Below, in pieces: positions 7,724-16,012 of a stretch of 35,975 nucleotides of DNA; position 1 is the first letter of the stretch, and every line of letters begins with the position of its first letter. A program made the position numbers and the translations under genes. The DNA is from Syntrophomonadaceae bacterium (GTDB lineage: Bacteria; Bacillota; Syntrophomonadia; Syntrophomonadales; Syntrophothermaceae). Under the pieces are notes generated by a model. The model was given only the letters and a program-made list of their open reading frames with translations. It did not search any database and was not told the DNA's origin. The DNA lies in contig JAAYAC010000044.1 in the NCBI GenBank assembly GCA_012719535.1, positions 1 to 35,975 on the forward strand, given 5' to 3'.

Positions 7724-8384
7724 CCGGTACCAACCCCTCCCGCACCATTCTCCTGGGGCCGCCGTCACGACTCTTTGCCCAGTTCTTGGGTAAAACCAGC
7801 CTTTCCAGGTTATCCAGCCGGCCCAGGCGTTCGAGCCGTTCATAGATCAGGTGCCAGGCACATTCCACCTCGGCGGATATCTCGCATTTTCCGTTCTGTG
7901 ACCCGCCACAGGGACCGTTTAAAAGGCTTTTTGAGCACCGGGCCACCGGGCAGATGCCCGCGGTCAGGTCCAGGATGCAGTCCCCGCAGGCCTGGCATCT
8001 TTCTTCAAAGCGGCCGTGACGAACAGGCATTCCCATAAAAGTGGTGTTTAACCCAGGTATGACGGGAGAACTGGGGAAGAATTCGGCTACCGCCTGAACC
8101 CCCACCCCGCAAGCCAGTGAAAGTATGGCATCAAATGACGCAAGGCGGGGTTTAAGCTCTTCCAGCAACTCGAATTCGCACTGGCGGGCAACGCAGGTCC
8201 AGTCGAGCGACACATGCAGGTCTCGCAAGGCCATACCCAGGAGGTGCGCCATGGTTTCCGCTTCGCGGGCCCCTCCTGTCTGGCACACGGTTACACACCC
8301 CCCGCAGCCGACCACCAGTATTCTCGAGTAGCCTTTCACCTTCGCGACGATTTCTTCTACAGGTTTCAGTTCCCCGACGATCAT
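7710..8384 (-). CDS. metV: MetV, zinc/Fe-S partner subunit of methylenetetrahydrofolate reductase
   Basis: The 224-residue protein matches the MetV type, annotated as methylene-H4F reductase C-terminal domain protein. The N-terminal part carries VVGCGGCVTVCQTGG (Cys27, 30, 34) and DWTCVARQC. The C-terminal part has CQACGDC (Cys130, 133, 136), GICPVARCSKSLLNGPCGG and KCEISAEVECAW. MetV forms a complex with MetF and relays electrons to it in acetogens. Its start overlaps the upstream Hdr/MvhD-like gene by four bases (ATGA) and its end overlaps metF, so the three are tightly coupled. All expected cysteines appear present. Confidence 0.9.
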   Translation of the reverse strand: MIVGELKPVEEIVAKVKGYSRILVVGCGGCVTVCQTGGAREAETMAHLLGMALRDLHVSLDWTCVARQCEFELLEELKPRLASFDAILSLACGVGVQAVAEFFPSSPVIPGLNTTFMGMPVRHGRFEERCQACGDCILDLTAGICPVARCSKSLLNGPCGGSQNGKCEISAEVECAWHLIYERLERLGRLDNLERLVLPKNWAKSRDGGPRRMVREGLVPDGEE

Positions 8385-9775
8385 TTCCTCTCACCCACCT
8401 TTGTAGCCAGTTCTTCCGGGTGTTCCGCTGCCGACAGACCGAGCAGCTTGACCCGGAGGGTAATACCTAGCCGGTCCAGCAGGGTATTCAATCGCCGGAC
8501 CCGTACCTGAAGCCTGCGGTTTTGATGTTCATGCTGGCATTTGCCCTGATAACAGGCTACCACATATACGTCCCGGTTGCTTTCGCTCAAGGTACGCAGG
8601 ATAACGTTTTCCCCGATCGATGCGGCACAAGGGAAAAGTCGTAATTCGTAATTAAGGCCTTGGCCATGTATCAACCCGGCCGCAGCGTTCTCACAGGCCA
8701 GAACATGAGGAATCCGGGTAGGCGCTGGCTTATCTACCACCTTTTTTATCGCCTGGGCCGGGCATTCAGCATAACACAGGCCGCAGCCCCGGCAGGATAG
8801 CGTATCTATCCGGCAGGCTTCCCGGTAAAGATTTTGGAATAACTTGTCTCGGTGGAATTCTACGGCCTGGTGGGGACAAAGACGGAAGCAGGTGAGGCAA
8901 AAAGCGCACCTGTCCGCGTCGATTTCATAATATTTCTCGGCTCGAACTCGGCCTGTGGCCATCCTGGCCACCTGAGCAGCAATGGCAGCAATTATGACCT
9001 CCTCTTCCGCCGCCGTAAGCACACCTTCCGGGTCGGGGAATACCCAGATACCTTCCCGGTTGGTCCTGCCCGGATAGCTGTCCAGGTTGTCCTCGCCCAG
9101 GCCGAGGAGTTCGTGGTATCTTAAACCATCATCCGTATGTTCCCAGCGGGGGGCTACCAGTATATCATAGGGCAGAGTTATTTCCCGGCCGATGCCGGTA
9201 TCCAACACCCGGGCCTCGAAGCGGTCAGGGGCGCCAGCCGCAGTCCCGATTAGCGGTACCCGGTCGGTACGGATAAAAACCGCCCCGCGAGCCCGAGCTG
9301 TGGAATAGAGGGCCTCCCCGTTGGCAAAGCCTACCTGAACATCGTCGGTAATAACCCATACCCGGTTCTTGGCGGCCAGGGAGATGATCTGGGAAAAGGC
9401 TTGCGTATAGACTCGCCGGGTAACCCCCATCAAAACAAAGAGGATGGAGCAGCCGGCCACTTCCCCGGGTGGTAGGCCGCTGAGAACGGGACCCGCCGGA
9501 TCCGGTACGATGATAATCCCCCCAACCTCGATTTCCTCAATGGCGGAGCCATGGAGGCCAACCGTGAACCTACCCGCCTTGCCGCGCACATAGGCCAGGT
9601 CTTTACCCCAGGCAGTCTGCCCGGAAAACTGCGTCGCCGGGTAAGGAGGTTTTCGCGAAAAAGCCCAGATTACCGGCTGCTGACCGCTGATAACCTTGGC
9701 CAGGCGCCACGCCCTTTCGTTCCCTCCCCATACCAGGACTCGGGGATTGACCTGACAATCCTGATAAATCCTCAT
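8381..9775 (-). CDS. HdrA/QmoB-like protein with two [4Fe-4S] sites and a C-terminal MvhD-like domain
   Basis: 464 residues in three parts. Residues 1-270 resemble a Rossmann HdrA/QmoB region but lack GxGxxG (LVWGGNERAWRLAK at 14-27), so FAD binding there is doubtful. Residues 290-338 form a bacterial ferredoxin domain: Cys290, 293, 296, 300 and Cys328, 331, 334, 338. Residues 355-464 align by eye with MvhD, the hydrogenase delta subunit, keeping Cys361, Cys383, Cys408 and Cys413 but losing the second Cys of the usual CNWC motif. It is the first gene of the hdr-metV-metF run, with GGGGAG upstream of ATG 9775. It probably links the flavoprotein or an outside donor to MetVF. No HdrB, HdrC or hydrogenase gene is beside it. 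Confidence 0.8.
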   Translation of the reverse strand: MRIYQDCQVNPRVLVWGGNERAWRLAKVISGQQPVIWAFSRKPPYPATQFSGQTAWGKDLAYVRGKAGRFTVGLHGSAIEEIEVGGIIIVPDPAGPVLSGLPPGEVAGCSILFVLMGVTRRVYTQAFSQIISLAAKNRVWVITDDVQVGFANGEALYSTARARGAVFIRTDRVPLIGTAAGAPDRFEARVLDTGIGREITLPYDILVAPRWEHTDDGLRYHELLGLGEDNLDSYPGRTNREGIWVFPDPEGVLTAAEEEVIIAAIAAQVARMATGRVRAEKYYEIDADRCAFCLTCFRLCPHQAVEFHRDKLFQNLYREACRIDTLSCRGCGLCYAECPAQAIKKVVDKPAPTRIPHVLACENAAAGLIHGQGLNYELRLFPCAASIGENVILRTLSESNRDVYVVACYQGKCQHEHQNRRLQVRVRRLNTLLDRLGITLRVKLLGLSAAEHPEELATKVGERK

Positions 9776-9827
9776 AAACCATCTTCTCCCCGTCGAATCG
9801 CCCCAACATCATCTATTAATGTATATA

Positions 9828-9856
9828 ATCATAAGACAACCCTTGACGGCGAGCAA
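9828..9856 (-). promoter_or_regulatory. Candidate promoter of the hdr-metVF operon
   Basis: On the minus strand TTGCTC (9856-9851) and TATGAT (9833-9828) are 17 bases apart, about 53 bp before the ATG at 9775. The -10 is good (5 of 6) and the -35 weak. Confidence 0.4.
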
Positions 9857-9922
9857 GCCATGGGACAAACTTCACAAACCACCGGTGGTTGTTACGTGAC
9901 TCCGTTATGCACAGGTACAAGC

Positions 9923-9960
9923 AAAAAGAACCTTCCTCACATAGAAAGAAAGGTTCTTTG
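9923..9960 (-). terminator. Rho-independent terminator of hsp20
   Basis: A perfect 10-bp stem, AAAGAACCTT (9925-9934) with AAGGTTCTTT (9950-9959), is followed on the minus strand by a T-run. It lies 45 bp after the hsp20 stop. Confidence 0.8.
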
Positions 9961-10004
9961 CTTAGTGAACTAATGTAGGTTTAAACGCGCGAATCCATGG
10001 TTTC

Positions 10005-10430
10005 TTACTGGATCTCCAGCCGCCTGCTGCGGCCCTGGCGTTCGTCGGTCTTGGGGATTCTGATTTCCAGGATGCCGTTGTTGTAGGAGGCGGTACTGGC
10101 CTCGGTGTCCACATAGGGAGGCAGCGGAATGGTGCGGTAGAAACGCCCGTAGTATCGTTCAGACCGGTGGATACCCTGCTCCGACACGTCACGGGTTTTC
10201 TTGATTTCCCCGGACAAGCTGAGTTGGTTTTCGCTAACCGACACTTCTATGTCATTCTTGGATTCCACCCCGGGCACCTCGGCGGAAACCACTACTTCAC
10301 TGTCGGTTTCATACATATCTATGCGGGGGTTTTGGGCAATCCTGGGAAAATCAAACATGTCTTCCAGTTCCATTCTCAGGTCCCGAAAGGGAAAGTGTTC
10401 CCGAAAAGGCATCCAGCGCATCAAGGACAT
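10005..10430 (-). CDS. hsp20: Hsp20/alpha-crystallin small heat shock protein
   Basis: A 141-residue ATP-independent holdase chaperone. The alpha-crystallin domain covers about residues 40-135, with DMYETDSEVVVSAEVPGV, the beta-strand set around NQLSLSGEIKK, the FYRTIPLPPYVD segment, an A-x-x-x-NGIL-type motif (ASYNNGILEIRIPK) and a short C-terminal tail. The N-terminal arm is Phe- and Met-rich (MRWMPFREHFPFRDL), as usual. ATG at 10430 follows GAAGGAGGTG. It stands alone between a terminator and the divergent speE gene. No CIRCE element (TTAGCACTC repeat) is visible upstream, so the heat control is not evident. Confidence 0.93.
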   Translation of the reverse strand: MSLMRWMPFREHFPFRDLRMELEDMFDFPRIAQNPRIDMYETDSEVVVSAEVPGVESKNDIEVSVSENQLSLSGEIKKTRDVSEQGIHRSERYYGRFYRTIPLPPYVDTEASTASYNNGILEIRIPKTDERQGRSRRLEIQ

Positions 10431-10574
10431 GGTTTCACCTCCTTCATACTAGGATTATCCACCTGTATTTTGCCTGTTTGAGGTGCAAAATATTCTCTTA
10501 AGGGAAGATCCGGGAAGGATTAACGATTTTTCTGTCTAAACAATAATAATGCCCGGTCAAATGGAGGTGATTAT

Positions 10575-11402
10575 ATGGGCATCTGGTTGCAGGAGGAGCA
10601 TACCCGGGGCTACGTTGTGAACTGGCGGCTGCACAACATTATCCACACCGAGACGACCAGGTACCAGGAACTGGCAATCGTGGATACCTATGAATGGGGG
10701 AAAGCCCTGGTACTGGATGGAGTCGTCCAGACTACGGAAAAGGATGAGTTTGTTTATCACGAAATGATTGCCCATGTGGGGATGATGGCTCACCCTTGCC
10801 CGCGAAAGGTTTTGATTATCGGCGGCGGTGACGGGGGAGTCCTGCGGGAGGTGCTGAAACACGATTCGGTAACATCAGTGGATCTGGTGGAAATCGATGA
10901 ACGGGTTATCGAAAACTGCCGGTTGTATCTTCCCACTATTGCCTGCGGGTTTTCTGATAATAGGGCTAACATTATCATTGAGGATGGTTTAAAATACGTT
11001 AAGAACATCAAGAACAGATATGATGTAGTAATAGTAGATTCTTCCGATCCGGTCGGCCCGGCAGTGGAACTGTTCGGTGACAAATTTTACCGGGATGTTT
11101 ACGCCATTTTGCATGAGGACGGGCTGATGGTAGCCCAGGCGGAATCTCCCCTGTTTTTTGGTGAGTCGTTTGCCCAGGTCTTTGGTAACATGCGGGCCAC
11201 CTTTCCCATAGCCGGGGTATACCTGGCCTGTGTGCCCACCTACGTAAGCGGGTTCTGGGCTTTTGCGGTAGGTTCGAAGAAGTACCACCCGGAGCAGCCG
11301 GGGAAGGAGCGAAAACCTCTCACCGGCCTGAAGTACTACACCCCGGATATCCACCGGGCGGCGTTCGTTTTGCCGCCCTTTGTCCGTGACCTGGTCCGGT
11401 GA
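10575..11402 (+). CDS. speE: Spermidine synthase (polyamine aminopropyltransferase)
   Basis: 275 residues, the normal family length. It transfers an aminopropyl group from decarboxylated S-adenosylmethionine to putrescine. Visible landmarks are YQELAIVDTYEWGKALVLDG, the GGGDGG nucleotide motif at 83-88, VDLVEID (105-111), the active-site segment DSSDPVGPA (155-163) and YVSGFWAFAVGSKK. ATG at 10575 follows GGAGGTGATTAT. It is divergent from hsp20 and separated from iorA by about 200 bp. No speD or speA/B gene is in the window. Confidence 0.94.
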   Translation: MGIWLQEEHTRGYVVNWRLHNIIHTETTRYQELAIVDTYEWGKALVLDGVVQTTEKDEFVYHEMIAHVGMMAHPCPRKVLIIGGGDGGVLREVLKHDSVTSVDLVEIDERVIENCRLYLPTIACGFSDNRANIIIEDGLKYVKNIKNRYDVVIVDSSDPVGPAVELFGDKFYRDVYAILHEDGLMVAQAESPLFFGESFAQVFGNMRATFPIAGVYLACVPTYVSGFWAFAVGSKKYHPEQPGKERKPLTGLKYYTPDIHRAAFVLPPFVRDLVR

Positions 11403-11600
11403 CTGCGGATGGCCGGGGGTAAAAACCTGGCGATTTACGTGGCCTGGAGAGCAGCCCGGTTGATTGGAAGGGCGTTGCCCTTACCGGGAATGTTTACAAT
11501 ACGGGCGATGCGCCCGACGACTGGCATAATCTGGAAAGCATGAAGAAAACAACCGGTAAAGCCAGAGAGTCGTCAACCTTAGAAAATTAGGGGGAGCAGA

Positions 11601-13352
11601 ATGAAGAAGTTGATGATTGGCAATGAGGCTATTGCCAGGGGAGCGTATGAAGCGGGGGCGACCGTGGGTGCCGCCTATCCCGGTACTCCCAGTACCGAAA
11701 TAATGGAGTTCTTCAAGGAATATGAGGGGGTTTATGCTGAGTGGGCCCCCAACGAGAAGGTGGCTCTTGAAGTGGGCTGCGGGGCTTCCCTGGGTGGAGC
11801 GCGCACTCTGGTCGCCATGAAACACGTGGGGGTGAATGTCGCGGCAGATCCCCTTTATACTTTTTCCTACACCGGGGTGAATGGCGGGCTCGTCCTGGTA
11901 TCTGCCGATGATCCGGGGATGCACTCGTCGCAGAACGAGCAAGACAACCGTGGCTACGGAAAATTTGCCAAGCTGCCCGTTCTGGAGCCTGCCGATAGCC
12001 AGGAGGCGAAAGACTTCGTTGCCTTGGCCTTTTCTTTAAGTGAAGAATTTGACACGCCGGTGATGGTCAGAGTGACCACCCGCCTGGCCCATTCTCAAAG
12101 CATGGTGGAGGAGGGGGAACGCCGGGAAATACCCCTGAAGCCTTACGTTAAAGATGCTGCCAAGTACGTCATGCTGCCGGGGCATGCCCGTCTGCGGCAT
12201 GTTGAGGTAGAGAAAAGGATGGCGGCGCTGCGCCGGTATGTGGAAGAGAGCCCACTCAACCGGGTGGAATGGGGAAGCAGGGAAACCGGAGTTATTACCA
12301 GCGGCGTGTCTTATCAGTACGTGAAAGAGGTTATGCCCGAGGTATCGGTGCTCAAGCTGGGTATAGTCAATCCATTACCGGAGAAGCTGATCCGCGACTT
12401 TGCGGGGCAAGTGAAGAGGGTTGTCGTGGTAGAGGAGCTGGAACCGGTTATTGAGGAGCAACTGAGAGCGTGGGGAATCGCCGTTCAGGGCAAAGATGTC
12501 CTGCCCCGCACCGGGGAGTACAGCCCTGAATTGCTGGAGGAAAGGCTGCTGGGGCGGAAGGCTGCCGAAGCATATGCGCTGGATGCCGCCATACCACCCC
12601 GACCGCCGCTCATGTGCCCGGGGTGCCCCCACCGCGGGGTGTTCTATACTCTCAACCGGATGAAATTGACCGTGTGCGGTGATATTGGTTGCTACACGCT
12701 GGGGGCTTTGAAGCCTCTGGCCGCCATGGATACCACCATCTGTATGGGGGCCAGTATTGGCACGGCGCTGGGCATGGAAAAGGCCCGGGGGGCAGAATGG
12801 GCCCGTAAAGCGGTGGCAGTCATCGGGGACTCCACCTTTGTACATTCCGGTATCACGCCTTTGATAGACGTGGTGTACAACCAGGGAATGTCGACAGTTA
12901 TTATCTTGGATAACGAGACGACGGCCATGACGGGACACCAGAACCACCCGGCTACCGGTCTTACCTTGAATAACACCGACACCGTGCGCTTGGATCTGGA
13001 ATCCGTCTGCCGGGCGGTGGGGGTGAAGAGGGTTCGGACCGTGGACCCGCTGAACCTGAAAGAGCTGGAAAATGCCCTGCAAGAGGAGCTGGCGGCCCGT
13101 GAGCCCTCGGTAATAATTGCCAGACGGCCCTGTGCCCTGATTCCGGGTGCGGGCCTGGGAGAAAAATCGTACTATGTTGACACCGTAGCCTGCAAGGGTT
13201 GCAAGCTCTGTATTAAGCTGGGATGTACTGGCGTATACTGGATTGAAGAAGAAAAACTGGCCAGGATCAACCCCGACCTCTGTGTCGGGTGTGGCCTGTG
13301 CCTGCAGGTATGCAAGCTGGATGCTATCCTGGAAGGGGAGGGAAAAGAATGA
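11601..13352 (+). CDS. iorA: Indolepyruvate ferredoxin oxidoreductase, alpha subunit
   Basis: 583 residues. IorA oxidises aryl 2-oxoacids (indolepyruvate, phenylpyruvate) to acyl-CoA using thiamine diphosphate and reduces ferredoxin. The N-terminal pyrimidine-binding domain has GNEAIARGAYEAG and YPGTPSTEI. The thiamine-diphosphate core has CPGCPHRG, CMGASIGTALG and VIGDSTFVHSG with ILDNETTAMTG. The C-terminal ferredoxin domain has CKGCKLCIKLGC and CVGCGLCLQVC, enough for two clusters. ATG follows GGGGGAGCAGA. It overlaps iorB by four bases. The following HisC-type aminotransferase would supply the 2-oxoacid, pointing to aromatic amino acid breakdown or its reverse. Confidence 0.95.
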   Translation: MKKLMIGNEAIARGAYEAGATVGAAYPGTPSTEIMEFFKEYEGVYAEWAPNEKVALEVGCGASLGGARTLVAMKHVGVNVAADPLYTFSYTGVNGGLVLVSADDPGMHSSQNEQDNRGYGKFAKLPVLEPADSQEAKDFVALAFSLSEEFDTPVMVRVTTRLAHSQSMVEEGERREIPLKPYVKDAAKYVMLPGHARLRHVEVEKRMAALRRYVEESPLNRVEWGSRETGVITSGVSYQYVKEVMPEVSVLKLGIVNPLPEKLIRDFAGQVKRVVVVEELEPVIEEQLRAWGIAVQGKDVLPRTGEYSPELLEERLLGRKAAEAYALDAAIPPRPPLMCPGCPHRGVFYTLNRMKLTVCGDIGCYTLGALKPLAAMDTTICMGASIGTALGMEKARGAEWARKAVAVIGDSTFVHSGITPLIDVVYNQGMSTVIILDNETTAMTGHQNHPATGLTLNNTDTVRLDLESVCRAVGVKRVRTVDPLNLKELENALQEELAAREPSVIIARRPCALIPGAGLGEKSYYVDTVACKGCKLCIKLGCTGVYWIEEEKLARINPDLCVGCGLCLQVCKLDAILEGEGKE

Positions 13353-13963
13353 ACAGGCAATCGGTTACCAACATCATGATCGTCGGAGTTGGGGGACAGG
13401 GTACCCTCCTCACCAGCCGGGTCATCGCCCGGGTAGCCACCAAAATGGGGTATGACGTGAAGGTTTCCGAGGTGCATGGTATGGCCCAGCGCGGCGGGAG
13501 TGTCGTATCCCAGGTCCGTTTCGGGGGCAAGGTCTACTCTCCGATAATTAAAAAGGGTGATGCCGATGTGGTGCTGGCCTTTGAAAAGCTGGAGGCCGGG
13601 CGCTGGTTGGGCTACCTGAAGCAGGGTGGCTTGCTGATCATAAATGATGAAAGGGTAGACCCCCTGCCGGTGATGAGCGGGGAAACCAGGTACCCTGACG
13701 ATATTGCGGAAAGGCTGGCCAGATTGGTTCCGCGTACCGTGGTAGTGGACGCCACGGGCATGGCCCGCTCCTGCGGGAGTGCGCGCGCGGCCAATATCGT
13801 GCTGGTCGGGCTCTTGACCCGGGCTATGGCTCTGCCCGCAGAGCTGGTCGCAGAAGCCATCCAGGAGATGGTCCCGGCCAAGGTGCTGGATATTAACCTG
13901 CGAGCGTTTGAGACAGGACTGGAATACGGGACGAATTGCCGTCTTAAAGTGAATTTGGCATAG
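13349..13963 (+). CDS. iorB: Indolepyruvate ferredoxin oxidoreductase, beta subunit
   Basis: 204 residues from ATG 13349, which overlaps the iorA stop (ATGA). It is the gamma-type domain subunit of the 2-oxoacid:ferredoxin oxidoreductase family: VGVGGQGTLLTSRVIA near residue 12, the SEVHGMAQRGGSVVSQVRFG segment at about 40-60, and ARAANIVLVGLL. A longer in-frame start at 13289 would lie inside iorA without a ribosome binding site and is rejected. It works with IorA as a heterodimer. The downstream aminotransferase starts after only 15 bases. Confidence 0.94.
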   Translation: MNRQSVTNIMIVGVGGQGTLLTSRVIARVATKMGYDVKVSEVHGMAQRGGSVVSQVRFGGKVYSPIIKKGDADVVLAFEKLEAGRWLGYLKQGGLLIINDERVDPLPVMSGETRYPDDIAERLARLVPRTVVVDATGMARSCGSARAANIVLVGLLTRAMALPAELVAEAIQEMVPAKVLDINLRAFETGLEYGTNCRLKVNLA

Positions 13964-13978
13964 ATGGGAGGACAAGAG

Positions 13979-15082
13979 ATGGCCGGTTTTGTAGAACGTA
14001 ATGCGCGCCGGGAGATTTTCGCATTGACGCCGTACGTGCCCGGAAAACCGATTGAAGAGGTGGAGAGGGAACTCGGAATCAAGGACATCATCAAGATGGC
14101 CTCCAACGAAAACCCGCTGGGAGCCTCTCCCAAGGCCAGGGAAGCTATCCGGGGGATGCTCGATGACCTGCACCTGTACCCGGACAGCAACTGCTATTAC
14201 CTGAAAGGACAACTGGCGGAAAAGTACAACCTCGGCGAGGAGCACTTCATCATCGGCAACGGGTCGGACGAGCTGCTCAGGTTGATATCCGAGACGTTTA
14301 TTTCCGCCCGGGATGAGGTCATCTATGCCCAACCTTCGTTTGTTGAATACGAGTTTATGACCAAGATCATGGGTGGCGGCTGCAAAGCGGTCGACCTCAA
14401 AGATTTCCGCCATGATCTGGTGGCCATGAAAGACGCTATCACCGCTTCCACCAAGATCATATACATCTGCAACCCGAACAACCCAACCGGGTCCATTGTC
14501 ACCCGACAGGAGCTGGAGAGCTTCATGGATGGTCTGAGTGACGATATCCTGGTGGTATTTGACGAAGCCTATTACGAGTATGTCGATAATCCCGGGTTTC
14601 AGAGCGGGATGGAGTACCTGGAACAGGGTAGAAACGTAATGGTCTTACGGACTTTTTCCAAGATCTATGGCCTGGCAGGCGTCAGAATCGGTTACGGAAT
14701 AACCAGCCCCGACATCGCCGCCGGCATCAACCGGGTGCGGGAACCGTTTAACGTGAACTTGGTGGCGCAAAAAGCCGCCATCGCGGCCCTCGGGGACAGC
14801 GAACACGTGGAAAAAAGTCGTAACCTTAACCTGCGGGGCAAGTATTATCTTTACGATGAGCTGGACCGCATGGGTTTGAAGTATGTGGAAACCGAGGCCA
14901 ACTTTATCTTTATGGATACCGGGCAGGACTGCCAGAAAGTCTTCCGTAAACTGCTTGCCCAGGGGGTTATTGTCCGTACGGGGGACATTTTCGGATACCC
15001 GACTTTTATCAGGGTCACCATAGGAACAGAGGAACAAAACCAGCGGTTTATTGCCAGCCTCAAACGAGCCCTGGAGGAATAG
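13979..15082 (+). CDS. hisC: Histidinol-phosphate/aromatic aminotransferase (HisC family)
   Basis: 367 residues, PLP fold type I. Family marks: IKMASNENPLGASPKA near residue 45, NPNNPTGS, FDEAYYEY with the PLP-binding Asp and Tyr, and RTFSKIYGLAGVRIGYG with the Schiff-base Lys. ATG 13979 has GGGAGG 7 bases upstream; the ATG at 13964 overlaps that site. HisC-family enzymes act on histidinol phosphate but many also transaminate Phe, Tyr and Trp. No other his gene is nearby, whereas iorAB is immediately upstream, so an aromatic aminotransferase feeding IorAB is as likely as histidine synthesis. Confidence 0.9.
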   Translation: MAGFVERNARREIFALTPYVPGKPIEEVERELGIKDIIKMASNENPLGASPKAREAIRGMLDDLHLYPDSNCYYLKGQLAEKYNLGEEHFIIGNGSDELLRLISETFISARDEVIYAQPSFVEYEFMTKIMGGGCKAVDLKDFRHDLVAMKDAITASTKIIYICNPNNPTGSIVTRQELESFMDGLSDDILVVFDEAYYEYVDNPGFQSGMEYLEQGRNVMVLRTFSKIYGLAGVRIGYGITSPDIAAGINRVREPFNVNLVAQKAAIAALGDSEHVEKSRNLNLRGKYYLYDELDRMGLKYVETEANFIFMDTGQDCQKVFRKLLAQGVIVRTGDIFGYPTFIRVTIGTEEQNQRFIASLKRALEE

Positions 15083-15087
15083 AGGTT

Positions 15088-15624
15088 GTGAAATTCGTCT
15101 TTCGTATAACCTATGACCAGCCGGAGGCGGAGAACGAGCTGGCCCGGGTTCTGAGTAACCTCTTAACCGGTGACGGGGAAGAGGTTATATTCTTATGTAT
15201 CGGTACGGATAAAAACATCCTGGATTGTCTTGGACCGCTGGTAGGAACCATGCTGCAGGAAGCCGTGCCGGAAATCCCCGTTTACGGTACCCTGGATAAC
15301 CCCGTGCATGCCAAGAACCTGGTGCCGGTGTTGCGGGAAATTAATAAAAATCATCCCCGGGCCCGGGAAGTTGCCGTTGATGCTTGCCTGGGAAGACCAG
15401 AGGAAATTGGACTCATTAAGCTCAGGGAAGGTAGCCTTTTTCCTGGCAAAGCCCTCAACAAGGCGCTGCCGGCGGTGGGGGACATTTCCCTGACCGGGAC
15501 AGTGGCTGCCTATCCTCAAGAAAACAAATACCGGGATCTTACAAGCGGCAGTTTTGCACCTGTATATCACATAGCCCGGGTCATTACCCAGGGCATTCGT
15601 TTGGCCCTTGGCCGGCAACTATAG
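15088..15624 (+). CDS. yyaC: YyaC-type spore protease-like protein
   Basis: 178 residues starting at GTG 15088, five bases after the aminotransferase stop. It matches the YyaC family, relatives of the germination protease GPR fold: VIFLCIGTDKNILDCLGPLVG, a DACLGRPEEIGLIKLREGS stretch, and PGKALNKALPAVGDISLTGTV. YyaC is made in sporulating cells; its substrate is not established. Its place at the end of the ior operon is odd, since the upstream genes are metabolic. It may have its own forespore promoter inside the aminotransferase gene, which I cannot demonstrate. Confidence 0.88.
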   Translation: MKFVFRITYDQPEAENELARVLSNLLTGDGEEVIFLCIGTDKNILDCLGPLVGTMLQEAVPEIPVYGTLDNPVHAKNLVPVLREINKNHPRAREVAVDACLGRPEEIGLIKLREGSLFPGKALNKALPAVGDISLTGTVAAYPQENKYRDLTSGSFAPVYHIARVITQGIRLALGRQL

Positions 15625-15679
15625 CGATAAGTATTGGCTTTTCACTCTCCCCAGAAGGTTGAGTACTGGCCTTTTAGAG

Positions 15680-15740
15680 ATCGTGAACAGCGAGCCTGGC
15701 CAGATCACGATGGAAGCTGACACCCAGAGTGTCAGCTTCC
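15680..15740. terminator. Paired hairpins between convergent yyaC and coat genes
   Basis: A perfect 12-bp stem with a 5-base loop, GGAAGCTGACAC / GTGTCAGCTTCC (15712-15740), sits beside a second inverted repeat ATCGTGA / TCACGAT (15680-15686 and 15705-15711). Neither has a long T-run, but the position between two convergent genes suits a bidirectional terminator. Confidence 0.55.
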
Positions 15741-15753
15741 GGCGCGGGGCTTG

Positions 15754-15999
15754 TTACATCATTACCTGAGAACGGACCTGGCTGATATCCTGGCTGCTGG
15801 CCGGCTGGGCCGGTTTGTAGAAGCCCTTTTGCTCTGCTGCCTTGAAGAGTCTGTACTGGAAGTCCTCATCCGAGTCGCGGATCTGCCGGATGGTCGAGCG
15901 CAACTGCTGGTTGGCACACTCGGAGATGACCCGCTCATAATTGGTAAGGCTGCTCTTCAGCATCGACAGCACATCATTTACCATGTCTTTGTCATTCAC
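15754..15999 (-). CDS. CotF-like spore coat protein
   Basis: 81 residues from GTG 15999 with AAGGAGTG upstream. The sequence is of the CotF/coat-ferritin-like type: DKDMVNDVLSMLKSSLTNYE, then ISECANQQLRSTIRQIRDSDEDFQYRLFKAAEQKGFYKPAQPAS split over two helices, with a Gln/Ser-rich end. Such proteins are two-helix halves of a four-helix bundle assembled into the spore coat. The companion gene at 16013-16198 encodes the other half-like protein, 13 bp upstream in the same direction, so they probably act together. Confidence 0.8.
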   Translation of the reverse strand: MNDKDMVNDVLSMLKSSLTNYERVISECANQQLRSTIRQIRDSDEDFQYRLFKAAEQKGFYKPAQPASSQDISQVRSQVMM

Positions 16000-16012
16000 G
16001 CGCTTTCACTCC

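Noticed and set aside
6887-8038. Long plus-strand frame of 383 codons
   Set aside because: It lies opposite metF and metV, which have firm family assignments; the translated frame has no recognisable domain.
11409-11543. A 44-codon plus-strand frame between speE and iorA
   Set aside because: There is no ribosome binding site and the peptide shows no motif. The region also has a small hairpin (CGGGCG-ATG-CGCCCG, 11502-11516 area) and a TACAAT box, which fits a leader or promoter region better.
13172-14413. Long minus-strand frame of 413 codons
   Set aside because: It is antisense to iorB and the HisC-like gene; the composition reflects the GC-rich complementary codons.
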